Assembly (NCBI GenBank): GCA_945861155.1
Contig: CAMATN010000048.1
Coordinates: 1 to 33,053, forward strand
Direction: 5' to 3'
Source of the DNA: Rhizobium sp. Q54
GTDB lineage: Bacteria > Pseudomonadota > Alphaproteobacteria > ATCC43930 > CGMCC-115725
DNA length: 33,053 nucleotides
Below, one piece after another: positions 1 to 8,199 of this stretch (its first letter is position 1; every line of letters begins with the position of its first letter). The notes under the pieces are model-generated. The model was given only the letters and a program-made list of their open reading frames with translations. It made no database searches and was not told the DNA's origin. The position numbers and the translations under genes are program-made.

Positions 1-23
1 CCATAAACACAGGCCTCTGGAAT

Positions 24-62
24 ATGGATTCCGGGTTCCGGCTTCGCCGGCCCCGGAATGAC
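24..62. repeat. Short palindromic intergenic repeat, family A
   Basis: This is an imperfect palindrome reading ATGGATTCCGG ... CCGGAATGAC, with a CGGCTTCGCCGG core. It resembles the copies near 16568-16630 and 18357-18384, which read GTCATCCCGGCG ... CCGGGATCCAT. It lies outside any gene and is a small dispersed repeat able to form a hairpin. The function is unknown. Confidence 0.6.
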
Positions 63-80
63 AGATGTGTCGGCGTGTGG

Positions 81-287
81 CTACCTCGCCGGCGTGTCGA
101 TCGGGCCGCAATTTCGCCGCCCGGACAGCAGGCAGTCTTCGAGATCGGAGTTTCGTTGCAGCGCCCCAACAAGAAAATAGGCGCCGACGACCAACGCCAG
201 GATGACAACCAGCCCGATCACCGCCGGCCGGCGCGAATCCGGCGCGCTGCCATCCTCTCCAGTACCCTCGTCGCGCGGATTGCTCAT
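81..287 (-). CDS. Small single-pass membrane protein of unknown function
   Basis: A 68-residue protein. Residues 1-20 are polar and contain acidic residues. Residues about 21-44 form one hydrophobic helix (VIGLVVILALVVGAYFLVGA), followed by a short tail with two cysteines (DCLLSGRRNC). It starts 10 bases after the epmA stop codon on the same strand, with a purine-rich AAGGGGG just upstream of the ATG, so it is probably co-transcribed with epmA. Small proteins with a similar helix plus Cys tail are, from memory, common hypothetical proteins in Rhodospirillales. I cannot assign a function. The tail cysteines could form a disulfide if it faces the periplasm, which is inference. Confidence 0.7.
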   Translation of the reverse strand: MSNPRDEGTGEDGSAPDSRRPAVIGLVVILALVVGAYFLVGALQRNSDLEDCLLSGRRNCGPIDTPAR

Positions 288-297
288 CCGCCCCCTT

Positions 298-1338
298 TCA
301 CATCACCGGCGCCCATAGCACCTCCTCGATATGCTCGGCTCCGGTCGCGAGCATGACCAGACGGTCGAAGCCGAGCGCGATGCCGGCGCATTCGGGCAGG
401 CCATGGTCGAGCGCCGCCAGGAAATCCTCGTCGATCGGATAGGTTTCGCCGTAGAGCGCCTGTTTTCTGGCCTGATCGGCGGCGAAGCGGCGGCGCTGCT
501 CGGCGGGGTCGGTCAACTCGCCGAACGCATTGGCCAGTTCGAGACCGCAGACATAGAGCTCGAAACGCTCGGCAACGCGCGGATCGTCGGGCTTTGGGCG
601 GGACAGCGCCGCCATCGCAATCGGATAATCATAGAGGATGGTCGGCGCGCCGATCCCGAGTCGAGGCTCGATGCGCTCCAGGAAAATGCGGAAGAACAGC
701 GTCTCCCAATCGTCGCCCGGATGTGGCGGAAGGCCGATCCGCGTCGCCGCGGCGGCGAGCAAAGCCGCATCTGGGCGTTCGGGATCGAGGGTGGTCGCCA
801 GCAGGTCGATGCCGGCATGACGCGCGAACGCCTCGGCCACGGTAACGTGCGGCCACGGTCGGCGCGCATCGGCGCTCTGTCCCCGCCAGCGCAGCGTCTC
901 GGCGCCGGCGGCGTCCTGGACGCGGCGCAGCAAGATTTCGCATTCGTCCATCAAGTCGCAATATGTGGCGCCGACCCGGTACCATTCGAGCATCGAGAAT
1001 TCGGGATGGTGCGTCGCGCCGCGCTCGCCGTCGCGGTAGACATGCGCCAGCTGCCAGATCCGCGTCATGCCGCCGGCCAGCAGCTTCTTCATCGCGAACT
1101 CGGGCGAGGTGTGCAGATAGCGCGTCTGGGCGCCGCCATCGCGCGGGTCGTGCAAAATCGTCGCGAAGGCGCGCAAATGCGGTTCGAGTCCGGGGCTCAC
1201 CTGCAAGGCCGGGGTGTCGACCTCGACATAGTCCGAAGCGGCGAAGAAATCGCGCACCGCGCGCAGGATATGTCCGCGCGCGACAAGGTTGGCGCGGCGC
1301 TCGGCGAGCCGGTCGGGCCGCCGCCACGGCGTGGTCAT
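298..1338 (-). CDS. epmA: Elongation factor P--(R)-beta-lysine ligase (EpmA/PoxA/GenX)
   Basis: A 346-residue class II lysyl-tRNA-synthetase-like protein without the anticodon-binding domain, which is the family's usual architecture. Motif 2 is visible as YRDGERGATHHPEFSMLEW. Motif 3 is the C-terminal GIALGFDRLVMLATGAEHIE. EpmA activates (R)-beta-lysine with ATP and attaches it to a conserved lysine of elongation factor P in the cytoplasm. The start at 1338 is preferred over an upstream ATG at 1404 because it has GGGAGAGG at suitable spacing and begins where family homology begins (MTTPWRRPDRL). It is divergent from efp, its substrate, across about 117 bases. The aminomutase EpmB that makes beta-lysine is not in the window. 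Confidence in the family is high. Confidence 0.95.
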   Translation of the reverse strand: MTTPWRRPDRLAERRANLVARGHILRAVRDFFAASDYVEVDTPALQVSPGLEPHLRAFATILHDPRDGGAQTRYLHTSPEFAMKKLLAGGMTRIWQLAHVYRDGERGATHHPEFSMLEWYRVGATYCDLMDECEILLRRVQDAAGAETLRWRGQSADARRPWPHVTVAEAFARHAGIDLLATTLDPERPDAALLAAAATRIGLPPHPGDDWETLFFRIFLERIEPRLGIGAPTILYDYPIAMAALSRPKPDDPRVAERFELYVCGLELANAFGELTDPAEQRRRFAADQARKQALYGETYPIDEDFLAALDHGLPECAGIALGFDRLVMLATGAEHIEEVLWAPVM

Positions 1339-1455
1339 CGCCCTCTCCCGTTTCGCCGCCACGGAGCAAGATCGGGTGCATTCCGCTTTGCGCGGTGTTC
1401 CCAAGCTGATAGGAAGCGCGCCAAAGCTCTACCTTCCTTCGCGAGACTGCGGTCC

Positions 1456-2022
1456 ATGAAAATAAACGCCATCGACCTTAAACCCGGCAACGTCCTCGAA
1501 CACCAGAACAAGCTCTGGATGGTCTTGAAGCGCGAATTGGTGCAACCGGGCAAGGGCGGCTCGTTCGCCCAGGTCGAATTGCGCGATTTGCGCGGCGGCG
1601 CCAAGCTCAACGAGCGGTTCCGCACCCAGGAGACCGTCGAGCGCGTGCGCCTCGACGAAAAGGACATGCAATTCCTCTATATGGAGGGCGACCAGGCGAC
1701 GTTGATGGACAACGACACCTTTGAACAGGTCAGCGTGCCGCGCGACCTGATCGGCGATCCGGCCGATTTCCTGCAAGACGGCATGGTGTGCAAGGTCATG
1801 CTGTACGAAGGCACGCCGCTGTCGGTCGAGATTCCGGGCTCGGTCGTGATGCAGATCGTCGAAGCCGATCCGGTGGTGCGGGGGCAGACCGCGTCGTCGT
1901 CCTACAAGCCCGGCCGGCTCGAAAATGGCCGTCGCGTCATGATCCCGCCGTTTATCGAGACCGGCACCCGCATCGTCGTCAATACCGCCGACGCCACCTA
2001 TGTCGAGCGGGCGAAGGACTGA
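1456..2022 (+). CDS. efp: Translation elongation factor P
   Basis: A 188-residue protein of normal family length with the three-beta-barrel layout: an N-terminal KOW-like domain, the OB domain around residues 65-127, and the C-terminal OB fold. EF-P enters the ribosomal E site and relieves stalling at polyproline stretches. The loop PGKGG carries Lys33, equivalent to the modified Lys34 of E. coli, so this is the beta-lysyl type rather than the rhamnosylated-arginine type. That agrees with epmA lying divergently next door. The ATG at 1456 begins the canonical MKINAIDLKPGNVLEH. The same frame is open far upstream, but that part is only the antisense of epmA. The identification is secure. Confidence 0.97.
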   Translation: MKINAIDLKPGNVLEHQNKLWMVLKRELVQPGKGGSFAQVELRDLRGGAKLNERFRTQETVERVRLDEKDMQFLYMEGDQATLMDNDTFEQVSVPRDLIGDPADFLQDGMVCKVMLYEGTPLSVEIPGSVVMQIVEADPVVRGQTASSSYKPGRLENGRRVMIPPFIETGTRIVVNTADATYVERAKD

Positions 2023-2060
2023 CCGGGGGCGTCTCGGGCAGGAAGGGGATTTAAGCCGGC

Positions 2061-2876
2061 GTGGCGCGCACCTCGCCCACCGTCAACGTCATGGCCGCCG
2101 CGGCGCGCAAGGCGGCGCGCGCGCTCAACCGCGATTTCGGCGAGGTCGAGCAGTTGCAGGTCTCGGTCAAGGGGCCGGGCGAGTTCGTCTCGACCGCCGA
2201 TCTGCGCGCCGAACGCACGCTCAAAACCGAGCTGCAGCGCGCGCGCCCCGGCTACGGCATGCTGCTGGAGGAGAGCGGCGCGGTCGAGGGGACCGACCCG
2301 CACCATCGCTGGATCGTCGACCCGCTCGACGGCACGACCAATTTCCTGCACGGCATCCCCCATTTTGCGATCTCGATCGGGCTCGAGCGCGACGGCGAGA
2401 TCGTCGCCGGCATCGTCTACGAGCCGACCCGCGACGAGATGTTCTGGGCCGAGAAGGGCATCGGAGCCTATGTCAACGACCGTCGCCTGCGGGTATCGGC
2501 CCGCCGCCAGCTCGGCGATGCGGTGATCGGCACCGGGATCCCGTTTCGCGGCCGCGGCGACCACCCGACCTATATCGCGACCCTGGCCCGGATCATGGAA
2601 GCGACGAGCGGAGTGCGCCGGCTTGGCGCGGCGGCGCTCGACCTCGCCTATGTCGCGGCCGGGCGCTATGACGGGTTCTGGGAATTCGGGCTCGCGCCGT
2701 GGGATGTCGCGGCCGGTCTCTTGCTTGTGCGCGAAGCCGGCGGCTTTGTCAGCGATCTCGCGGGCGGGCAGACGATGATGACGAGCGGCGATGTGCTCGC
2801 CGCCAATGGCCATCTGCATCTACCGCTCGCCGCGCTTATCCGGGAGGCGATGCGGAGCGCCCAGCCGGCGCCATAA
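2061..2876 (+). CDS. Inositol-1-monophosphatase family protein (SuhB-like)
   Basis: A 271-residue Mg2+-dependent sugar/inositol phosphatase, close to the family norm. The metal-binding motifs are present: LLEESG around residue 71, IVDPLDGTTNF around residue 90, and the C-terminal WDVAAGLLLVREAGG. The start is a GTG at 2061 with GGAAGGGGA about 11 bases upstream. An in-frame ATG at 2091 has no visible ribosome binding site. It follows efp by 38 bases on the same strand, so it may be co-transcribed. The substrate within the IMPase/FBPase superfamily (myo-inositol phosphate, histidinol phosphate, or an RNA-associated SuhB role) cannot be decided from the sequence. Confidence 0.92.
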   Translation: MARTSPTVNVMAAAARKAARALNRDFGEVEQLQVSVKGPGEFVSTADLRAERTLKTELQRARPGYGMLLEESGAVEGTDPHHRWIVDPLDGTTNFLHGIPHFAISIGLERDGEIVAGIVYEPTRDEMFWAEKGIGAYVNDRRLRVSARRQLGDAVIGTGIPFRGRGDHPTYIATLARIMEATSGVRRLGAAALDLAYVAAGRYDGFWEFGLAPWDVAAGLLLVREAGGFVSDLAGGQTMMTSGDVLAANGHLHLPLAALIREAMRSAQPAP

Positions 2877-2881
2877 CGCCC

Positions 2882-2910
2882 AGCGCCATCACGCCCGGCG
2901 CGATGGCGCT
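2882..2910 (+). terminator. Perfect 9-bp hairpin just after the IMPase-family gene
   Basis: AGCGCCATC at 2882-2890 is the exact inverse complement of GATGGCGCT at 2902-2910, with an 11-base loop, starting 5 bases after the stop codon. No U-tract follows, so it may be a weak intrinsic terminator or an mRNA-stabilising hairpin. It also buries the ATG at 2903, which argues against that codon as the start of the next gene. Confidence 0.45.
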
Positions 2911-3016
2911 CGCCGGCAAATTTCGGTGTCCCGTCGCGGAGGCTTCGGTTAACCTGCCGCCCGGTTCGCAATCTGCGTCCGACGTTCCAGCTGCGCATCA
3001 GGGGGTGTCACAAGCG

Positions 3017-3754
3017 ATGGCGACTGCGCTCGTCCGGCAGCCGCGCGTCAGGCGGGCGGCAGGGGCGATCGGCGCCCCAGCGTGTCTGTTGGGCGCCGTC
3101 GTTGCCGTGAGCCTGCTGTCGCTGCCGTTTGCCGCCGGCCATCTGTTCCCGACCCGCACGCGTTCGACCTCAGCCGCGCTTTCAGTCGAGCAAATCCAGG
3201 CTTCCGCGACGTCGTCGCTTACCGACGCTGCTGCCATCTCAGCAACTCCGGCATCGCCCTCTTTCACGAATTCGGCCGCGGCCGATGTCGAGACCGCCTT
3301 CACCGACCTGCCGTTCACGGCGCCGCCGGCGAACGAGCCGCCCCGCCAGCCAGACCCGGGGGTGGCTCCAGCGACCGGTCAAACTTCCGTACCAGCTAGC
3401 ACATTGGTCAGCGGGTTGAGCGGTGCGGCGGCCACCCGCGGCAATGCGGTCGCGTTGGCGTTGACGTTGCCCGCCGAATTGCCGCGGCAGCCGGTTGCCC
3501 CGACCGAAGCGGCCGCTGTTGCCGGGTCGTACGCGGCGGCCGAGAATCCCCGCTCGCCGCCGCCGGTCCCGCCGCGACGGGCGAGCGCCCCGCCTCTCGG
3601 GCCGGCGCCGGAACGACGCGCGCCGTTGCCGCTCGAAACCGATCTGCTTGCCTCCGAACCGTCCCGAATCGGCGCTCCGGCGCGACCGGGCTCGACCCCG
3701 GCCGCCGGCAGCCTGCCTGTTGATGAATCGTCGCCGACCGCTCGCCGCGGCTGA
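3017..3754 (+). CDS. Pro/Ala-rich, membrane-anchored protein of unknown function
   Basis: A 245-residue protein from the ATG at 3017, which has GGGGGTG 9 bases upstream. The frame stays open further upstream, but those starts lie in or before the hairpin at 2882-2910. After a basic N-terminus comes a hydrophobic segment at about residues 20-43 (CLLGAVVAVSLLSLPFAAG), then about 190 residues of low-complexity Ala/Pro/Ser/Thr sequence with proline clusters. This looks like one membrane anchor followed by an extended periplasmic region. It overlaps the MotA/TolQ-like gene by 32 bases, which suggests co-translation and an envelope role. G/C at third positions is high in this frame, which favours coding, but I recognise no family. 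A non-functional open frame in GC-rich DNA remains possible. Confidence 0.5.
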   Translation: MATALVRQPRVRRAAGAIGAPACLLGAVVAVSLLSLPFAAGHLFPTRTRSTSAALSVEQIQASATSSLTDAAAISATPASPSFTNSAAADVETAFTDLPFTAPPANEPPRQPDPGVAPATGQTSVPASTLVSGLSGAAATRGNAVALALTLPAELPRQPVAPTEAAAVAGSYAAAENPRSPPPVPPRRASAPPLGPAPERRAPLPLETDLLASEPSRIGAPARPGSTPAAGSLPVDESSPTARRG

Positions 3755-4976
3755 GCGCGACGCCCCAGTGGCTCGCGAGGGGGTGGCGCGCGACGTGGCG
3801 CCGCCGGCCGGCCGGCGCAGCATGCGCGGCCCGCATCGCTTTCTGGTGCGGATGGCGGTGTTCCTGGTCATGGTGGCGGGGCTCGCCTATGCGCTGGGCG
3901 GTCCGCTGCTCGCCGCCTTCATGGGCAATCCGGCGGTCAACGGGCTGATCCTCGGCATCCTGCTCGCCGGCATCGCCTTCATCTTTCGCCAGGTCTTGCT
4001 GCTCGAACCGGCGAGCGAGTGGATCGAGAGTTTTCGCGAGCGGCTCGCGGACCGCGACCTGACGGCGCCGCCGGGGCCCGCGCCGCGCATCCTCGCGCCG
4101 ATGGCCCGCATGCTCGGCAGCCGGCAAAGCGGACGGGTCAGCCTGTCGGCGACCGCGCTGCGCACGCTGCTCGACGGCATCGCCTCGCGCCTCGACGAGA
4201 CCCGCGAGACCTCACGCTACCTGATCGGCGTCCTGGTCTTTCTGGGTCTGCTCGGGACCTTTTACGGACTCCTCGAGACGGTGCACGCGGTCGGCGGCGT
4301 GATCGGCTCGCTCAACATCGGCGGCGGCGATCTCGCGCGTGCCTTCGCCGATCTGAAGAACGCGCTGGCGTCGCCGCTGCACGGCATGTCGACAGCGTTC
4401 AGCGCGTCGCTGTTCGGTCTTGCCGGCAGCCTTGTGCTCGGTTTTCTCGATTTGCAGGCGGGCCAGGCGCAGAACCGCTTCTACAACGATCTCGAAGAGT
4501 GGCTGTCGACCTATACGAGGCTGTCCTCGGGCGCGTTCGGCGATACCGGCGACGGCTCGACCCCGGCCTATCTTCACGCGCTGCTGGAGCAGACCGCCGA
4601 CAGCCTGGAAAACCTGCAGCGCATCATGGCGCGGGGCGAGGAGGGCCGCATCGTCGCGAACACCACCCTCGCCGGCCTGACCGACCGGCTGGGTGTTCTC
4701 GGCGAGAACATGAAGGCGGGGCAGCTCTTGATGCTGCGGCTCGCCGAAAACCAGATGGAGCTGAAGCCCTCGCTGTTGCGGCTGGCGACGATCGCCGAAA
4801 ATTCGCTCGGCCAGGACGACGTGTTGCGCACCCATCTGCGTAATATCGAGGCTTATCTGGCGCGGCTGATCGAAGATGTCGCCGAGGGACGGGTGCAGAG
4901 CGTGCAGGAGGTGCGCGGCGAAATACGCCTGCTCGCCCGCACGATCGCCGCCCTCGCCGAGGACAGCAGAAGCTGA
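3723..4976 (+). CDS. MotA/TolQ/ExbB-like proton channel protein
   Basis: About 417 residues with four hydrophobic segments. Two lie near the N-terminus (MAVFLVMVAGLAYALGG and GLILGILLAGIAFIF). Two form the conserved core, LIGVLVFLGLLGTFYGLLE and GMSTAFSASLFGLAGSLVLG, which match the MotA/TolQ/ExbB channel signature. A long helical cytoplasmic tail (about residues 265-417) follows. It is separated by 33 bases from the OmpA-like gene, as in the alphaproteobacterial pairs usually annotated as MotA-like plus peptidoglycan-binding protein. The start is uncertain: ATG 3723, GTG 3783 and ATG 3822 are all in frame, none with a strong ribosome binding site. A non-flagellar envelope function is likelier than motility, since no flagellar genes are nearby. 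Confidence 0.85.
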   Translation: MNRRRPLAAAERDAPVAREGVARDVAPPAGRRSMRGPHRFLVRMAVFLVMVAGLAYALGGPLLAAFMGNPAVNGLILGILLAGIAFIFRQVLLLEPASEWIESFRERLADRDLTAPPGPAPRILAPMARMLGSRQSGRVSLSATALRTLLDGIASRLDETRETSRYLIGVLVFLGLLGTFYGLLETVHAVGGVIGSLNIGGGDLARAFADLKNALASPLHGMSTAFSASLFGLAGSLVLGFLDLQAGQAQNRFYNDLEEWLSTYTRLSSGAFGDTGDGSTPAYLHALLEQTADSLENLQRIMARGEEGRIVANTTLAGLTDRLGVLGENMKAGQLLMLRLAENQMELKPSLLRLATIAENSLGQDDVLRTHLRNIEAYLARLIEDVAEGRVQSVQEVRGEIRLLARTIAALAEDSRS

Positions 4977-5009
4977 CCCCGCATTGGTCGCGGATTTGAC
5001 GCATCGCCT

Positions 5010-6122
5010 ATGCCGCTAGCCAGCCGCCGCTCGCGCCGCTCCAGCATCGATATCTGGCCGGGCTTTGTCGATGCCCTGGCGCAGCTGTTGATGGTCATCA
5101 TCTTTATGCTGCTGGTATTCACCGCCGGGCAGTTCTTTCTGTCGGACGCCCTGTCGGGGCGCGACAAGGCGTTGCAGGAGTTGCAGCAGCAGGTCAGCGA
5201 GCTAAACAACCTGCTGACCCTCGAACAAAGCGCCGGCGAGGCGTTGCGCGCCACTGCCGCCAGCCTCTCGACCCAGCTCAACGCCTTGCTGGCGGAACGC
5301 GATGCCGCGGCCGCGCAATTGCGCGACGCCAACGTCCGCTCGGCGGAGATGGCGAGCCGACTCGCCGCCACGCAGGAGACGGCCGCGCGCGCGCAAACGG
5401 ACATCGACCAACGCGACATCCGCCTGCGCGAACTCGGCGGCCGCGCCGAACAGGCCGAGAAAGCGCTTGCCGGCGAGCAGCAGAAGAGCGCCGCGGCGCG
5501 CGCGCAGGTCGAGCTGTTGACCGCCGCGGTCGCCGCGCTGCGCGAGCAGCTCGCCAGGATCGGCGCGGCGCTCGACCTGTCCGAAGTCAAGGCCAGGGAG
5601 CAGCAGACCCAGATCGCCGACCTCGGGCGCAGGCTCAACCTGGCGCTGGCGTCGAAGGTGCAGGAACTGGCCCGCTACCGCTCGGAGTTTTTCGGCCGGC
5701 TGCGCGAGATCCTCGGCGATCGGCCCGATATTCGCATCGTCGGCGACCGCTTCGTGTTCCAATCCGAGGTGCTGTTCGCGCCCGGCAACGCCGAACTCGG
5801 CGACGCGGCGAAGCACCAGCTCGACCCGGTCGTCGCCGCGCTAAAGGAGATTACCGACAAGATCCCGAAAGACCTGAACTGGGTGCTGCGCGTCGACGGC
5901 CACACCGATCGCCGGCCGATCAGCAACGCGCAGTTTCCATCGAACTGGGAACTATCCGCCGCGCGGGCGATCTCGGTCGTGCGCTACGCGATCGCGCAGG
6001 GCATAGCGCCGAACCGGGTCGCCGCCGCCGGTTTTGCCGACAACCAGCCGCTCGAATCGGGCGACGGCGAGGATTCGTATCGGCGCAATCGGCGGATCGA
6101 GCTGAAGCTGACCGAGCGATAA
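5010..6122 (+). CDS. OmpA-family peptidoglycan-binding protein with coiled coil (PRK09039-like)
   Basis: A 370-residue protein. Residues about 20-44 form one transmembrane helix with a MotB-like start (IDIWPGFVDALAQLLMVII). Residues about 50-215 are a long heptad-rich coiled coil. Residues about 230-368 are an OmpA/MotB C-terminal domain with VLRVDGHTDRRPI and a terminal RRNRRIELKL, the residues that grip peptidoglycan diaminopimelate. It should sit in the inner membrane and reach across the periplasm to the wall. The preceding gene is its likely channel partner, giving a MotA-MotB-like or ExbB-linked stator without obvious flagellar context. The start ATG at 5010 gives the usual short basic N-terminus. 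The family call is secure; the biological role is not established. Confidence 0.9.
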   Translation: MPLASRRSRRSSIDIWPGFVDALAQLLMVIIFMLLVFTAGQFFLSDALSGRDKALQELQQQVSELNNLLTLEQSAGEALRATAASLSTQLNALLAERDAAAAQLRDANVRSAEMASRLAATQETAARAQTDIDQRDIRLRELGGRAEQAEKALAGEQQKSAAARAQVELLTAAVAALREQLARIGAALDLSEVKAREQQTQIADLGRRLNLALASKVQELARYRSEFFGRLREILGDRPDIRIVGDRFVFQSEVLFAPGNAELGDAAKHQLDPVVAALKEITDKIPKDLNWVLRVDGHTDRRPISNAQFPSNWELSAARAISVVRYAIAQGIAPNRVAAAGFADNQPLESGDGEDSYRRNRRIELKLTER

Positions 6123-6350
6123 GGGCACCGCGGTGGAGCCGCGAGGCTGCACCGAGCCCGGAGATGCCGGGAGATTCGGCGCCTCGCCGGTATGGTTACC
6201 GTTCCGCGACACCTACCCCAAAATGGGTGAGGCATTTTCGCATGGCTGCGGTAGAGTGGGTGCAGCAATACCCGAACCGGGTTAAGATCCACGACGCGAC
6301 GGCAGGCGGCCTGCGGGCGGTCCGGCGCGAAAGATGAGGAGAGCATCCGA

Positions 6351-7280
6351 ATGGCCGACGCCGTAGCCAGCGACGTACGCGTCAGTACGGCCCGCCGCCC
6401 GACGGGCGCACGCGCCTTTTTGCGCCGCAAAGAGATGATCGCGTTTTTCTTCGCGTTGCCGCTGATCTTGATCGTGTTGACGCTGGTGATCTATCCGGCG
6501 TTCTACGCGCTGCACCTCGCCACCCTCAATAAGTCGATGCAGCACTTTGTCGGCTTGGGTAATTTTACGTTCCTGTTCAAGCGCAACACGTTCTGGATGG
6601 TGGTCGAGCAATCGGTGCTGTTCGCGGTTACCGCGGTTATGTTCAAGGCGGTGATCGGGTTCATCGTGGCCCATTTCGTCCACAACATCCCGCAGAAGGG
6701 CCAGCGCAAGTGGCGCGGCATGCTGCTCATCCCCTGGGTCATTCCGCCGGCGATGAGCACGCTGGCGTGGCTTTGGCTGTTCGATCCGTCCTACAGCGCG
6801 TTCAACTGGGTCCTCACCCATATCGGGCTCGACGGGATCCCGTGGCTCGGCAATCCCTATTGGGCGCGGTTCGGCGTGATCCTGGTCAATGTCTGGGTCG
6901 GCTCGCCGTTTTTCATGATCATGTACCTGGCGGCGCTGAAATCGGTCCCCGAGCAGCTGCATGAGGCGGCGGCGATCGACGGCGCCAGCTGGTTCCAGAA
7001 GATCTGGTACGTCAATCTGCCGATGATGCGGAACATCATCCAGATCACGGCGCTGTTCTCGCTGATCGTGACTTTTGCCAATTTCGACATCGTCAAGATC
7101 CTGACCAATGGCGGCCCGGTCGACCAGACCCACGTGTTTGCGACGTGGTCGTTTACGCTCGGGATCTGGGGCAACGACCTGCCGCTCGGCGCCTCGGTAT
7201 CGCTGTTCATGTTCCCGATCCTGGCGATCGCCGCCACCCTGATCCTGCGCAACGTCCGCAAGCGCGGCAACGAGGCCTGA
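6351..7280 (+). CDS. Carbohydrate-type ABC transporter permease 1 (MalF/UgpA-like)
   Basis: A 309-residue inner-membrane permease with six predicted helices. The cytoplasmic coupling motif at residues 205-224, beginning EAAAIDGASWFQ, docks onto the ATPase. The ATG has GAGGAGA 8 bases upstream. It is the first gene of a three-gene operon, with the second permease starting one base after the stop. CUT1-type importers usually include a periplasmic binding-protein gene, but none lies within the window; the preceding 228 bases contain no gene. The substrate is unknown: sugars, polyols and glycerol-3-phosphate are typical of the family. Confidence 0.92.
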   Translation: MADAVASDVRVSTARRPTGARAFLRRKEMIAFFFALPLILIVLTLVIYPAFYALHLATLNKSMQHFVGLGNFTFLFKRNTFWMVVEQSVLFAVTAVMFKAVIGFIVAHFVHNIPQKGQRKWRGMLLIPWVIPPAMSTLAWLWLFDPSYSAFNWVLTHIGLDGIPWLGNPYWARFGVILVNVWVGSPFFMIMYLAALKSVPEQLHEAAAIDGASWFQKIWYVNLPMMRNIIQITALFSLIVTFANFDIVKILTNGGPVDQTHVFATWSFTLGIWGNDLPLGASVSLFMFPILAIAATLILRNVRKRGNEA

Positions 7281-7281
7281 G

Positions 7282-8193
7282 ATGACAACCGCAACCGCAC
7301 AAATCGGCGGCGCCGGCGGCGCCGTCCGCTACGGCAGCATGGCCCGCGCCAACAAGCGCGCGCTCCGCTGGTCGTATTTCTTTCTGACCCTGTTCGTCAT
7401 CTTCTTCCTGATGCCGCCGATCTACATGTTCATCACCTCGCTGAAGACCAGCGCGGAGATTGGGGCGGTGACCAACCCGTGGTGGGTCTACAACCCGACC
7501 CTGGAGAATTACACGACGCTGTTGACGCAAAAATCGTTCCTGACCTTCTTCAAGAACTCGGCGATCGTCTCGGTGCTGGTCGTCTCGGTCACGATGGTGG
7601 TCAGCGTGCTGGCCGCCTTCTCGCTGGCGCGGATGAGGTTCTGGGGTTCGGCGACCTTGGCGACCGGCGTGTTCCTGACCTATCTGGTCCCGGAAACCCT
7701 GTTGTTCATTCCGCTCTTCAAGATCTTCGCAACCTTCCATGACTACACCGGGATCGCGCTGATCAATCATTGGTGGGTGCTGATCGTTCTCTACCCGACC
7801 TTGACGGTGCCGTTTTGCACCTGGATCATGATCGGCTATTTCTCCAGCATTCCGAAGGAACTGGACGAGGCGGCGCTGATCGACGGAGCCAGCTATTTTC
7901 AGATCCTGACCAAAGTGTTCATTCCGGTGGCGCTGCCCGGCATCATCGCGGCGATGATCTTCTGCTTCACGGTGTCGTGGGCGCAGTTCCTCTATCCGCT
8001 CGCCTTTACGACGTCCGAGGATCAACTCGTCCTGCCGGTCGGCATCGTGACCACGTTGATCAAGGGCGATGTGTACAATTGGGGGCAGATCATGACGGGC
8101 GCGCTGCTTGGCGCCGCCCCGCCATTGATCATCTACGCGTTCCTTATGGACTATTACATTGCCGGTCTGACCGCCGGCGCGACGAAGGGATAA
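7282..8193 (+). CDS. Carbohydrate-type ABC transporter permease 2 (MalG/UgpE-like)
   Basis: A 303-residue permease with about six helices. The EAA loop begins at about residue 192 (KELDEAALIDGASYFQ), and the MalG-family helix region AAFSLARMRFWG is at residues 111-122. One base separates its ATG from the stop of permease 1, indicating tight translational coupling. With permease 1 it should form the heterodimeric transmembrane channel of the importer. The N-terminal 25 residues are basic and disordered-looking, as is usual for this subfamily. Nothing suggests truncation. Confidence 0.92.
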   Translation: MTTATAQIGGAGGAVRYGSMARANKRALRWSYFFLTLFVIFFLMPPIYMFITSLKTSAEIGAVTNPWWVYNPTLENYTTLLTQKSFLTFFKNSAIVSVLVVSVTMVVSVLAAFSLARMRFWGSATLATGVFLTYLVPETLLFIPLFKIFATFHDYTGIALINHWWVLIVLYPTLTVPFCTWIMIGYFSSIPKELDEAALIDGASYFQILTKVFIPVALPGIIAAMIFCFTVSWAQFLYPLAFTTSEDQLVLPVGIVTTLIKGDVYNWGQIMTGALLGAAPPLIIYAFLMDYYIAGLTAGATKG

Positions 8194-8199
8194 CCAACT

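Noticed and set aside
331-1455. N-terminal extension of the EF-P frame
   Set aside because: It is antisense to epmA and has no EF-P homology; the canonical start is the ATG at 1456.
2903-3016. Earlier ATG for the Pro/Ala-rich protein
   Set aside because: It is inside the 2882-2910 hairpin and lacks a ribosome binding site.
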